Of a DNA stretch of 64,000 nt, positions 18,116-26,524 are shown piece by piece. Numbering within the stretch: position 1 is the stretch's first letter; the number at the start of each line of letters is the position of its first letter. The notes beneath the pieces were generated by a model. It was not told where the DNA came from. It did not search any database and worked only from the letters and a program-made list of their open reading frames with translations. The translations under genes were made by a program, and so were the position numbers. This DNA is from a bacterium (GTDB lineage: Bacteria; Fidelibacterota; Marinisomatia; Marinisomatales; JAHJCW01). The stretch lies in the NCBI GenBank assembly GCA_028282845.1, contig JANQGY010000013.1, forward strand, positions 261,350 to 325,349, in the 5' to 3' direction.

Positions 18116-19696
18116 ATGAATAAAACACATGACATAGTCGTTGCGGGCGGTGGACATAACGGACTTACCGCTGCTGCATATCTTGCTAAAGCTGGATTAA
18201 ACGTTGCTGTTGTAGAAAAAAAATCCTATGTCGGTGGCGGTGCCGTAACATTAGAACCAAATCTTAAAGGTTTTAAACATGACATTGCATCCGGTGCACA
18301 TATTTTCATACAAGCTAATCCGTTAATTAGACAGGATGAATTGAATCTTGTCTCCAAGTATGGCCTTAAGTATATATATTTCGAAGAAAATCCGTCAGTT
18401 TCCGTTGTTTTTCCAGATAACACTTATATTTCCTTATACAAAGATTTGGATAAAACTTGCCAATCCATTGCAAAATTCTCAGCTCACGATGCTGAAGCAT
18501 ATAAAAGATTTGCCGAATGGGCCCAACCTCTTCTTGGTATGTTAATGCAAGGCTTTTTTGCGCCACCGGCTCCATTTGGTGCTCTTTTCGCTCAACTCGA
18601 TCAGCAAGGTCAGGGTCAGGATTTAATGCGTGCATTAAACATGAGTTCATTAGATATTATTGATGACTGGTTCGAAGATGACCGTGTAAAGGCAACTTTA
18701 GCCCGTTTTGTTTCTGAAGTTATTGTTTCACCTGATGATATTGGCACAGGAGCATTCTTCTTTATCATGGTACCATTACTTCACACCTATGGGATGGCAA
18801 TACCTGAAGGTGGTTCAGGTGCATTATCAGAAGCTTTAAAGAGAAGTATTGAAGCTAATGGTGGTACAATTTATTTGGACAGTATGGTTAAAAAGTTCGA
18901 AAAATCAGGTGATAAAGTTGCAGGTGTGATTATTGAATCGGGTGAAAAAATAATGGCTAAAAAAGCGGTGGTTGCAAATATGCATGTAAAACAATTACCT
19001 GGTTTATTAGATAAAGGTGACCTAAACCAAGATTTCCTGAGAAGATTAAACGGTGTGAAAAGTAGCATTTTTTCATGCTTTAATCAAAGTATGTCACTAA
19101 ACGAAGCCCCTAACTTTATTGCCGGCGATGAAGTAAACCGCTCCGGTTTAGTTGAATTAGCAGATTTTTTACCCGAAATGCGTCAAAGCTTTGATGGTTA
19201 TAAGTACGGTAAAAAAGATGGCAGTATGCCTGTTTGTATTACCGGTAGTATTTTTGATCCAAAGAGAGCACCGGAAGGTAAACATTCTTTGTATTTGTTC
19301 CAGTATAATCCATTCAATATTGAAGGTGGTCCTCAGCAGTGGGATAGTGAAAAAGAAGCTGTTGCAAAAGAGGTCCTGGAAAGTCTTCGTTCAAGAACAA
19401 CCAATATGTCTGATGATAATATCATTGGTAACACAATTTGGAGTCCTTATGATTTCAGCAAATTTAATGATGCCTGGATTAATGGTGATCCGTTACATAT
19501 GCGTAATATGATGGCACAATTTTTCTCTCACAGACCATTTGCAGGTTCCGGCTATTACAAAATGCCAATGGAAGGACTGTATTTATGTGGTCCGTCAACT
19601 CATCCGGGAGGTGGTGTTACTGGCGGTGCGCGTGGAACTGCAATGGTACTGATGGAAGAGCTAGGATTAGATTTTGATCATGTAATTGAAAACTAG
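18116..19696 (+). CDS. Phytoene-desaturase-like FAD-dependent oxidoreductase
   Basis: This is a 526-aa flavoprotein. The Rossmann dinucleotide motif is at the extreme N-terminus (VAGGGHNGLTAAAYLAKAG, with Glu ending the second strand at VVEK). The C-terminal FAD motif is LYLCGPSTHPGGGVTGGARGTAM (about residues 490-512). It resembles the bacterial relatives of phytoene dehydrogenase/PYROXD2, whose substrates vary. No other carotenoid gene is nearby, so calling it a carotenoid enzyme would be unsafe. The ATG has an AGGAG site. It overlaps nothing and is followed two bases later by a small membrane protein gene. Confidence 0.88.
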   Translation: MNKTHDIVVAGGGHNGLTAAAYLAKAGLNVAVVEKKSYVGGGAVTLEPNLKGFKHDIASGAHIFIQANPLIRQDELNLVSKYGLKYIYFEENPSVSVVFPDNTYISLYKDLDKTCQSIAKFSAHDAEAYKRFAEWAQPLLGMLMQGFFAPPAPFGALFAQLDQQGQGQDLMRALNMSSLDIIDDWFEDDRVKATLARFVSEVIVSPDDIGTGAFFFIMVPLLHTYGMAIPEGGSGALSEALKRSIEANGGTIYLDSMVKKFEKSGDKVAGVIIESGEKIMAKKAVVANMHVKQLPGLLDKGDLNQDFLRRLNGVKSSIFSCFNQSMSLNEAPNFIAGDEVNRSGLVELADFLPEMRQSFDGYKYGKKDGSMPVCITGSIFDPKRAPEGKHSLYLFQYNPFNIEGGPQQWDSEKEAVAKEVLESLRSRTTNMSDDNIIGNTIWSPYDFSKFNDAWINGDPLHMRNMMAQFFSHRPFAGSGYYKMPMEGLYLCGPSTHPGGGVTGGARGTAMVLMEELGLDFDHVIEN

Positions 19697-19698
19697 AA

Positions 19699-20247
19699 AT
19701 GAAATTTTTTCTTTTAATTATAAATATTGTTTTGAATATTTGGTTGATAATTGCTTCTGGAATATCACAAATTCCCGAAATAGATAATAACCAAATAATA
19801 GCTATAGCTTTTAGTGGTCTCTTATTAGTATCTCAATCATTGCTTTTAAAACTAAATGGCAAAGGTCTTTACATTCTTGCGATAAGTGTATCAGGTTTAT
19901 TAATAATTGCCAGTTCTGCAATGGTGATATCTTCAAAGTGGCAAATAATGATTAGCAGTGTACTAATATTGCTAATATTGTTCATAACATTTAAACTGAG
20001 AACAACCTCAAAAGATTTCATTATTCATGCCGCAGATGGTGCAGTATTAATGGAAACAAAAAAAATAGAATTCAAAAATTCTAGATTGGTTGTCCATGGT
20101 AAAATGATGGGGGCAATGCCAACTATTGCGCATTTTTACCCGGTTGAACTCTGGAAAGCATTATCGATGATATCATTTAATGTTATTTTGAGTTTTCCCA
20201 AATTGATATATTTAGGATGGAAGTCAGCTAAAAAAATAAATAATTGA
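19699..20247 (+). CDS. Small membrane protein of unknown function
   Basis: This 182-aa protein has about four hydrophobic helices in its first 100 residues, then a soluble tail with ADGAVLMETKKIEFKNSRLVVHGKMMGAMP. It starts two bases after the oxidoreductase stop, so it is almost certainly co-translated with it. I do not recognise the family. The last gene of this module, it ends 36 bases before the first displaced tRNA-Pro remnant. Confidence 0.75.
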   Translation: MKFFLLIINIVLNIWLIIASGISQIPEIDNNQIIAIAFSGLLLVSQSLLLKLNGKGLYILAISVSGLLIIASSAMVISSKWQIMISSVLILLILFITFKLRTTSKDFIIHAADGAVLMETKKIEFKNSRLVVHGKMMGAMPTIAHFYPVELWKALSMISFNVILSFPKLIYLGWKSAKKINN

Positions 20248-20283
20248 GCTGGTACAAGAGTTTGCCGATAAATAGATAAAGTG

Positions 20284-20357
20284 CCACCTGCTTCGGAGCA
20301 GGGGGTTGTCCCGATCAAATCGGGATCACCCCGATATTGAAATCCTATTCGGTAAAT
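20284..20357 (+). repeat. tRNA-Pro 3'-end remnant, copy 1
   Basis: It keeps CACCTGCTTCGGAGCAGGGGGT from the tRNA-Pro anticodon arm, then a tcccgatcaaatcggga palindrome in place of the T-arm. After that come the acceptor end CACCCCGA, the flank ATTGAAATCCT and TTCGGTAAAT, matching the sequence that follows the intact tRNA with a few changes. It does not fold into a full tRNA. It separates the oxidoreductase module from the glycosyltransferase pair. Confidence 0.7.
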
Positions 20358-20364
20358 CGGTTTG

Positions 20365-21369
20365 TCAAGTTAAAATTTTATCTATATCAATTAACCAATT
20401 TTTTAAAACGTTCAGTTCTTTCGGAGATATAAGCGTTAGGTCAATTAACTTTTTATAACAAGTCAGGAGATTGTCTGGAATGTATTCCATCCCTTCTTTT
20501 AATTTCAGATTAACCAGCTCTTTTAATATTATTGAATTGTTCTGATAACCAATTACTTCATCATTGAAGTCTTTTATTAAATTGTGTTTGTTTCGCTCCT
20601 GTCTGACGGTAGGACTGTGAAATAAAATTGACCATCCACAGGTCCAAGCGATACGTTGAGCAACAAATGAGCGCCAAATGTCGGTCATTCTAAAACTACA
20701 ATACGAGGGCAGGTATAGAAGCGGGAAGGCTTCTTTGAACCACGTTGTATTTTGGCTATTAAACGGGCAATATGAATTATATCCCAAAATAATATTATTC
20801 GAATGATTAAATTTTAGAGGAAGATTTCCTATTAGGCGATAAATGGCATCAACATCAGGATTGTCATTGGCAAGTCCTTGTTGTATAGGGCATTCGACTA
20901 ATTCCTCCTTAGTTATGTTTGGCAATTTATCTTGAATGCTTTCTAATGCGAATCCTCTGGGCCAAATATTATTTTCCGTAAAATATTTATATACATTTAC
21001 CCATTCTCCATTCGATATAATATGACCTTTTACAATTTTTGACCGTTCATACCAAAATGCGGATAGCGGGTAATTATCATCATCGGTTTCAATTATCACA
21101 TCAGCGCCTTTCGATATTGCAATTAGGTATCCGATATTTTTTCGAGCATAATGATTATAGGGCAAAGCTTTTGTCAAACTAAATTTTAAGCGATTTTGTT
21201 CTTCAATTGAATAAAATTCACAACGTTTAAGTTTAAAACTATTTGGACTTTTCTTGTCTCCTATAACGATAAATGGTATTTTGTTTTTCGCTGATCCTTC
21301 TGCGATAGTCTGTAACACGGGATTTTTCCCGTTAGCAATAGATGTAACTACTAAAAAGGTATTTTCCAT
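20365..21369 (-). CDS. STELLO/DUF288-type glycosyltransferase-like protein
   Basis: This 334-aa protein resembles the STELLO (DUF288) family: an N-terminal Rossmann-like start (FLVVTSIANGKNPVLQ), the segment VIIETDDDNYP with an Asp cluster suited to metal/nucleotide-sugar binding, and a conserved QGLANDNPDVDAIYRL region. There is no signal peptide or membrane segment. It lies directly after a GT2 glycosyltransferase gene on the same strand (10-base gap), so the two probably modify the same surface glycan. The acceptor is unknown. Confidence 0.75.
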   Translation of the reverse strand: MENTFLVVTSIANGKNPVLQTIAEGSAKNKIPFIVIGDKKSPNSFKLKRCEFYSIEEQNRLKFSLTKALPYNHYARKNIGYLIAISKGADVIIETDDDNYPLSAFWYERSKIVKGHIISNGEWVNVYKYFTENNIWPRGFALESIQDKLPNITKEELVECPIQQGLANDNPDVDAIYRLIGNLPLKFNHSNNIILGYNSYCPFNSQNTTWFKEAFPLLYLPSYCSFRMTDIWRSFVAQRIAWTCGWSILFHSPTVRQERNKHNLIKDFNDEVIGYQNNSIILKELVNLKLKEGMEYIPDNLLTCYKKLIDLTLISPKELNVLKNWLIDIDKILT

Positions 21370-21379
21370 GATTATTATA

Positions 21380-22111
21380 TTAAGAAATTGATATTGAATT
21401 AAAAGTTATTCTTCGATAAAAATAGTATAGCAGAACCCAACACGAATTCAATATTGCATTTTGTGACACACTTGGTGATGGTGCTCGATAATGAATTGGT
21501 ATCTCGGCATACCTTGTCTTTCGCAACAAATACCGTAATTCCGTCTGGTAAAAATGAGCTTTTGAACGAAAATCGTATTCAATGAATTTTTGTACAATAT
21601 CTAAATGGAAACCCTGATAACCTGAAGTCGTGTCGTACATATTAGTCCCTAATAAAGTGTTGGACAATATGGTCCCAAGTTTAGAAATAATCGTCCTTTT
21701 AATAGATGAATCATCAATGGAGCCACCATTAATGAATCTGCTTCCGAAAGCACATACGTTTCCTTCATTTAATACTCTCAGGAACATCGGTATTGCTGAT
21801 GGATCGTGCGATAAACCCGCATCCATTTCAATAATAAAGTCATGCTTATTATTACAAGCTTCTCTGTACCCTCGCAAATAAGCGTCCACCACATTTTTGT
21901 TCTCAGGTGCCCAAATTGTTTTAAATCTATTGTCTTCAGCCGATAATTTTTCGCATAGTTCTAAGGTATTATCTTTTGAAACTTTATCTACGATTAAATA
22001 GACTGTTCCATTTTTGAGGTTACTTAGTGTTGATATTAGGGCACCACTAAATGCGTGGAACTCCTCAGATTCATTTGCCATTGGTACTATAATTGCGTAG
22101 TCAGTTTCCAT
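21380..22111 (-). CDS. Glycosyltransferase family 2
   Basis: This is a 243-aa GT-A fold enzyme related to dolichyl/undecaprenyl-phosphate sugar transferases. The N-terminal strand reads YAIIVPMANESEE. The nucleotide-binding segment VYLIVDKVSKDNT is followed by KNVVDAYLRGYREA and the metal site EMDAGLSHDPSAIP (about residues 95-108). The C-terminus has one hydrophobic stretch (SCWVLLYYFYRRI) that may contact the membrane. It is the first gene of a two-gene unit bracketed by tRNA-Pro remnants. Confidence 0.88.
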   Translation of the reverse strand: METDYAIIVPMANESEEFHAFSGALISTLSNLKNGTVYLIVDKVSKDNTLELCEKLSAEDNRFKTIWAPENKNVVDAYLRGYREACNNKHDFIIEMDAGLSHDPSAIPMFLRVLNEGNVCAFGSRFINGGSIDDSSIKRTIISKLGTILSNTLLGTNMYDTTSGYQGFHLDIVQKFIEYDFRSKAHFYQTELRYLLRKTRYAEIPIHYRAPSPSVSQNAILNSCWVLLYYFYRRITFNSISIS

Positions 22112-22260
22112 AAATATATCATTTTCTATTTTTTATAGAAGTAAAAATTACAAAAAAGACACGCTTATAATTCACTTTAGTTTTCGCCTATGACTAATAA
22201 ATAGTTTGTTAGGCGATAAAACTTAAAACAAAAGTGATTGAATACGGTTGAGAATAGAGA

Positions 22261-22310
22261 GTCCCCAAATAGAATCCGGATCATCCCAACGTTGAAATCC
22301 TCTTTGATGA
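22261..22310 (+). repeat. tRNA-Pro 3'-end remnant, copy 2 (most decayed)
   Basis: GTCCCCAAATAGAATCCGGATCATCCCAACGTTGAAATCCTCTTTGATGA aligns with copies 1 and 3 through the former T-arm palindrome, acceptor end and AATCCTCTT flank, with substitutions throughout. It sits between the glycosyltransferase pair and the secreted Fn3-like protein gene. Confidence 0.5.
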
Positions 22311-22330
22311 TTAGTTTTGTTAAGGAAGAT

Positions 22331-23665
22331 TTATTTTAAATATATCATTTTTTTTGTTTTATTAAATACTCCCGCCTCAATGGTATAAAAGTATATTCCT
22401 CCAACAACAAGTTCCTTATTATTATCTGTACCATCCCAGTCTATAAAGTGATTACCGGACAGTTGATAGTTATTGACTAAACTTTTAACCTCTTCGCCTA
22501 AAATATTGTAAACTACAATTTTAACATGAGCGTCTAACGGAATTGAGTAATCAATTCTTGTGTATGGATTGAAGGGATTTGGCGCATTCTGTTTTAGTCT
22601 AAAATTATCAACAATATTATTTTTGGTCTCAAGCTTTCCAGTTGTAACCATTATTGTAGTGGATCGAGCACTTTTTATGGAGCCACTTTTTGCTAATATC
22701 TGATAAAAGTATGTTTGAAATGGTAATAGATTAGTATCAATGTACTCGGTCGTATTGTCAACATCTATTGTAAGATATTGCCAAGCATTCGTAGTTGGTA
22801 CTATATAACTTTTAAAAATTTGGTATGAATCCGCTCCTGATACCGCTCCCCACGTAAGTTTAATTGATGATAAATTGCGAATAAAATATCCCTTAAAACT
22901 ACTTGGAGCTCCAAATGCAAATGATGGTGTTGAAATCACGATAGGTGGAGATCGCCCGCTATGATCATTACCACTAACAGATTTTATAGAGTATAAATAT
23001 TCGGTGTATTCCTCAATATCTGTATCTTGATACTTATTTTCAGTGATGTTTTGAAAATCATAATATTCCCACTGTTGAGATAGTGTGTTATACCGACTTT
23101 TAATAATTGTATAAGATGTTACCCTGTCAACTGAATCCCAATTCAAATCTATAGATTTTTGATAGGGATTATAATTACCTTTGAAATTGGAGGGATATGA
23201 AAGAAGTGAAAGTGATTCTCCCACAGTGATAAATGTAGGATACGATCGTGGACTCCAATGCTGTAGTTCTCCAATATATATGTAATTATCATCTGATGCT
23301 AAATATTCATAATAATAAGTTTCACCTTTAACAGTAGTATTATCTATATATTCGGTGTCAGTAATTAGTACACCACTTAAAGCATTACCGTTTTTATATA
23401 AAGAATGCCGGTTTGGGATTGCTTCATAACCAAATTTATTAATATAAGCAGATCTGAACGAGTCTGTCCAATACTGCTCAATTTTCAATTTTACTTGATT
23501 TTGATTAACCGTTTCTGCTTTTAATGGTGCAGGTCTTGGAAGTATTACTTCTACCCACCTCGATTGATTTGCATACCAAATTGTATCAGGTGGTTCATTC
23601 CATAGTATTTGAGAATACGCTAAGGATATAAATAATAAAGATCTAAATACGGTTTTATATTGCAT
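22331..23665 (-). CDS. Secreted Fn3-like protein with C-terminal FlgD-type sorting domain
   Basis: This is a 444-aa exported protein. The N-terminal signal peptide (about residues 1-19, ending in AYSQ) is followed by an unrecognised beta-rich segment and two fibronectin-III-like domains (about 155-245 and 255-345). The last 85 residues form a FlgD-Ig-like sorting domain with NAPNPFNPYTRIDYSIP, VYNILGEEV and the end GGIYFYTIEAG...KMIYLK. In FCB bacteria this domain is typical of T9SS-type or related surface export. The protein is probably surface-bound or secreted. Its gene is the third module of the tRNA-Pro block, flanked on both sides by tRNA remnants. Confidence 0.85.
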   Translation of the reverse strand: MQYKTVFRSLLFISLAYSQILWNEPPDTIWYANQSRWVEVILPRPAPLKAETVNQNQVKLKIEQYWTDSFRSAYINKFGYEAIPNRHSLYKNGNALSGVLITDTEYIDNTTVKGETYYYEYLASDDNYIYIGELQHWSPRSYPTFITVGESLSLLSYPSNFKGNYNPYQKSIDLNWDSVDRVTSYTIIKSRYNTLSQQWEYYDFQNITENKYQDTDIEEYTEYLYSIKSVSGNDHSGRSPPIVISTPSFAFGAPSSFKGYFIRNLSSIKLTWGAVSGADSYQIFKSYIVPTTNAWQYLTIDVDNTTEYIDTNLLPFQTYFYQILAKSGSIKSARSTTIMVTTGKLETKNNIVDNFRLKQNAPNPFNPYTRIDYSIPLDAHVKIVVYNILGEEVKSLVNNYQLSGNHFIDWDGTDNNKELVVGGIYFYTIEAGVFNKTKKMIYLK

Positions 23666-23713
23666 TATAATTGGAACAATTTAGATAATAAAAGTCTAAA
23701 GGTCTATAATATT

Positions 23714-23772
23714 AGGAAGGGGGGGGATCGTCCCGATCAAATCGGGATCACCCCGACATTGGAATCCTCTTA
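23714..23772 (+). repeat. tRNA-Pro 3'-end remnant, copy 3
   Basis: A G-run (from the GCAGGGGG variable region) is followed by GTCCCGATCAAATCGGGATC, ACCCCGACATTGGAATCCTCTT. Acceptor end, discriminator and flank match the intact tRNA-Pro locus closely, and the palindromic T-arm matches copy 1. It marks the distal edge of the accessory block, just before the SLC13 gene. Confidence 0.7.
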
Positions 23773-23801
23773 AGTTAGTTGGTTTTGTGGTGGAGGGTTT
23801 G

Positions 23802-25604
23802 TTAAATTGATTTAAACGGCCAAAACACTGGTATCAATAGGGTAGCAACGATCCACAATATTATTGCCAACGGTAAACCAACCTTAACATAATCCGAATA
23901 TTTGTAACCGCCCGGCCCATAGACCATTAAATTGGTTTGATAGCCGATTGGCGTGATGAACGAAGCCGATGCTGCAAAACAAATTGCAAAAACAAAAGGT
24001 CTTGGATCTAAACCGAGTTTGGCTGCAATAGATAAAGCAATTGGTGTCATTAGAATGGCGGTGGCGGCATTGGAAGAAATTTCAGTTAAAATTGTAGTGA
24101 TTAAATAGATTAGGCTAACCATTACAAAAGGACGCAGATCAGCCGGGAAGAAATTCATCAAATTGAATAGTGAGTCCCCGATCCAGTTTGCCGTCCCGCT
24201 TGAATGAATGACATGCCCAAGTGGGATTATGGCGGCGAGCAAGATGATTACTTGCCATGAAACTGCACGATAGGCTTCCATCGGTTTGAGCACATCAAAG
24301 GCTAACAATACGATTACGCCAATGATCGCTCCTAACACGATGGGCATAATATCCAAAGCCGCCAAAATTACGGCTACACTTAATACCATGATGCTCAACC
24401 ACCAAAAGCGGTGCTTCTTGAGAGCTACATCTAATTCTCCGATGATGATAAAGTTATTGGATTCTGCAATACTGCGAATCCGATCAGTAGGTCCATAAAT
24501 CAATAACGTATCGAATGCTCGTAATCTAAGGTGTGAGAGCTTATCCCTTAAGGTGACACCTTCCCGCCGGATTGCCAGAACGAAGGCGCCGAATTTTCGC
24601 CTGAAATTAGCAGATAAAAGACTCCTGCCAACCAATCGAGAACGCTCGGTCAAGATTCCCTCAACTAAAATATTATCATCTTTCTCTAATTCCTTTTCTG
24701 ATAATTTGACATCGGTCAACAGATTGATCTTTTCAATTTCCTTCATACGCATTAATCCGTCAACCGAACCGCGGACAAACAAAATATCATCTTTTTGTAA
24801 GACGATATTCCTGATGTTTTGAGTAATTAATTTTTTATCGCGCAAAATGTTAAGAACGGTTACATCGTAATTTTTGTTAATCCCGCGCGCTAAACAAGTA
24901 TCGCCAACAAGCGGCGAGTCTTCATCAATCTGAACTTCGGTAAGGTAGTCGCCAATTTTATAATTATCGGTAATTCCGGCTACCGCAGTGCGATCGGGTA
25001 TGAGTCTTGGCAGGACAGTGAAAATATATAATAAACCGACCACCAAATAAATTAAACCGAATTGCGTGAACTCGAACATCCCAATGGCGCTCTGAGCGGT
25101 CTCTCTGATCAAAATTGAATTGACCAGTAAATTTGTCGAAGTACCAATTAGTGTTAACGTTCCGCCAAGAATCGCGGCGTAGCTGAGCGGAATTAATACT
25201 TTTGACGGACTTATATTAAATCTGTTGGCAAGCCTGATCGTTACCGGGATGAATATCGCAACGATGGCGGTGTTATTCATCACCGCTGAGGCGATACTGA
25301 TCACGAAGAGATAGACAACAAAACCGATTATCCTTTGTTTCTCGATTAATTTTGTTAGTGCAGATATGATATATTCAAGAATGCCTTCCTTCTGGATCGT
25401 AAAACTGATTATGAACAAGCAGGCAATCGTTATCACGGCGGGATTAGAAAATCCCGATAAGCCGTCTTCAATGGAAAGCATTCCTGTCAGCAAAAGAATG
25501 CCAAGAATAATTAGAGCTGAAACATCAACAGGAAAGACTTCTGTTGAAAACAAGATAAACGCAACGGCAATTATTATTAGGACTAATAAAATCTCAAATG
25601 ACAT
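23802..25604 (-). CDS. SLC13/DASS-family permease with two TrkA-C domains
   Basis: This is a 600-aa inner-membrane transporter of the ArsB/NhaD superfamily, probably sodium-coupled for an anion such as sulfate or a dicarboxylate. N-terminal helices include ITIACLFIISFTIQKEGILEY and SYAAILGGTLTLIGTSTNLLVNS, the family's SNT-type motif. A cytoplasmic insert with two RCK_C/TrkA-C domains (about residues 205-290 and 300-385) is followed by the second helix bundle, with EISSNAATAILMTPIA and PIGYQTNLMVYGPGGY. The architecture is that of the SLC13/YfbS type. Substrate cannot be told from sequence. Confidence 0.9.
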   Translation of the reverse strand: MSFEILLVLIIIAVAFILFSTEVFPVDVSALIILGILLLTGMLSIEDGLSGFSNPAVITIACLFIISFTIQKEGILEYIISALTKLIEKQRIIGFVVYLFVISIASAVMNNTAIVAIFIPVTIRLANRFNISPSKVLIPLSYAAILGGTLTLIGTSTNLLVNSILIRETAQSAIGMFEFTQFGLIYLVVGLLYIFTVLPRLIPDRTAVAGITDNYKIGDYLTEVQIDEDSPLVGDTCLARGINKNYDVTVLNILRDKKLITQNIRNIVLQKDDILFVRGSVDGLMRMKEIEKINLLTDVKLSEKELEKDDNILVEGILTERSRLVGRSLLSANFRRKFGAFVLAIRREGVTLRDKLSHLRLRAFDTLLIYGPTDRIRSIAESNNFIIIGELDVALKKHRFWWLSIMVLSVAVILAALDIMPIVLGAIIGVIVLLAFDVLKPMEAYRAVSWQVIILLAAIIPLGHVIHSSGTANWIGDSLFNLMNFFPADLRPFVMVSLIYLITTILTEISSNAATAILMTPIALSIAAKLGLDPRPFVFAICFAASASFITPIGYQTNLMVYGPGGYKYSDYVKVGLPLAIILWIVATLLIPVFWPFKSI

Positions 25605-25833
25605 TTAATGCTTTCACTGAATTTCAAATAGTTTAGCACTTCTTTAAAGTAATTACAACATTAATTGATAATAAATTCTATAGCAGAGTCCAATTATAAT
25701 TAGAAGTTCATACTTTGTGAGTAGGTCTATCAAAGCATAAACCATTTTTTAGGAAGTGTTGAAAATAGTGTTCGTTAGAGTTAAATTTTACATCGCATGT
25801 AAAATAGTTTATAATAGTTACAGGAATTATCAC

Positions 25834-26259
25834 ATGAATAGTTTTAAATGGAATGATAAATCCAGTGTTGGAATCGAAGCTATGGACAACGATCATAAAG
25901 AACTGTTCGACATAATTAATAGTTTATATGTGGGTATTAATCAAGGTTTTCAATATGCTAAACTTGATGAAATCTTGTTGGAATTATTGCGGTATTCAAG
26001 ATACCACTTTGAAGCGGAAGAAAGTCTTATGAGAAAATATAATTATCCTGAATTGCAAAAGCATATAGACTCGCATGTAAAGTACGTTGAAAAGATAGGA
26101 GAAATACGCAAACGGTTTACAGATACTGATAATGATTTAGTAGTTTTGATGAAAATGCAGGAATTTTTGAGAGAGTGGTGGATAAATCATATTGAGTCAA
26201 CTGATAAGAAATATGGAGAGTATTTAGCAAGCATCGGTGTTAAATACAAAGTACATTAA
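25834..26259 (+). CDS. Bacteriohemerythrin
   Basis: This is a 141-aa oxygen-binding di-iron protein. The four-helix ligand set is complete: His in NDHKELF, HxxxE in YHFEAEE, HxxxH in KHIDSHVKY and HxxxxD in NHIESTDKKY. The ATG at 25834, preceded by AGGA, gives the usual SFKWNDKSSVGIEAMD start. A longer in-frame extension upstream has no family similarity and a weak start. It may store or sense oxygen, in line with ferredoxin-based metabolism elsewhere in the window. It stands alone, with 229 bases of featureless AT-rich sequence upstream. Confidence 0.93.
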   Translation: MNSFKWNDKSSVGIEAMDNDHKELFDIINSLYVGINQGFQYAKLDEILLELLRYSRYHFEAEESLMRKYNYPELQKHIDSHVKYVEKIGEIRKRFTDTDNDLVVLMKMQEFLREWWINHIESTDKKYGEYLASIGVKYKVH

Positions 26260-26302
26260 CGCATAAAATTATTTGGTTTATCATTAGTTCGGATTAGCTT
26301 AT

Positions 26303-26316
26303 TATCGCTTGCGATA
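26303..26316. repeat. Short perfect hairpin downstream of hemerythrin gene
   Basis: TATCGC-TT-GCGATA is a perfect palindrome with 6-bp arms and a TT spacer, built like the one at 1031-1044. It lies in a 265-base AT-rich gap with no convincing ORF. There is no T-tract, so it is a poor terminator candidate. Confidence 0.35.
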
Positions 26317-26524
26317 GTCCATGTTTTAAATCGCGGCAGACCAAATTCTATTTTAGATAGATATTAGAAAACGTCTATTTTAATAATTCGGACAAAATTT
26401 ATTTTGTTAAACTATAAATATATAATAATATACAGTTGATATTATCGTTATAACTAAATTCAATGGATGAATATCATAGGTAATATTTCACAAGTATTGT
26501 AAATGAAGAGAGAAAAATAAAACA

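Larger units (their letters stand above)
10848..23772. mobile_element. Candidate composite accessory island at tRNA-Pro
   Basis: The block starts at the 3' end of tRNA-Pro and ends at a degenerate copy of the same tRNA 3' end and flank. Two more copies lie inside, dividing it into three gene modules: about 10.85-20.28 kb, 20.36-22.26 kb and 22.33-23.71 kb. The remnants are all in the tRNA orientation, as expected when each integration regenerates the tRNA 3' end and displaces the old one distally. The first two genes are much more AT-rich than the flanking core genes. No integrase, transposase or relaxase gene is present, so mobility is inferred from the boundaries only. Confidence 0.5.

Noticed and set aside
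20284..20357. A second functional tRNA-Pro
   Set aside because: The T-arm is replaced by a palindrome, the anticodon loop is one base short, and the 5' half is absent.
25756..25833. N-terminal extension of the hemerythrin
   Set aside because: It starts at a weak codon without a ribosome site and has no family similarity; the ATG at 25834 with AGGA fits the family start.
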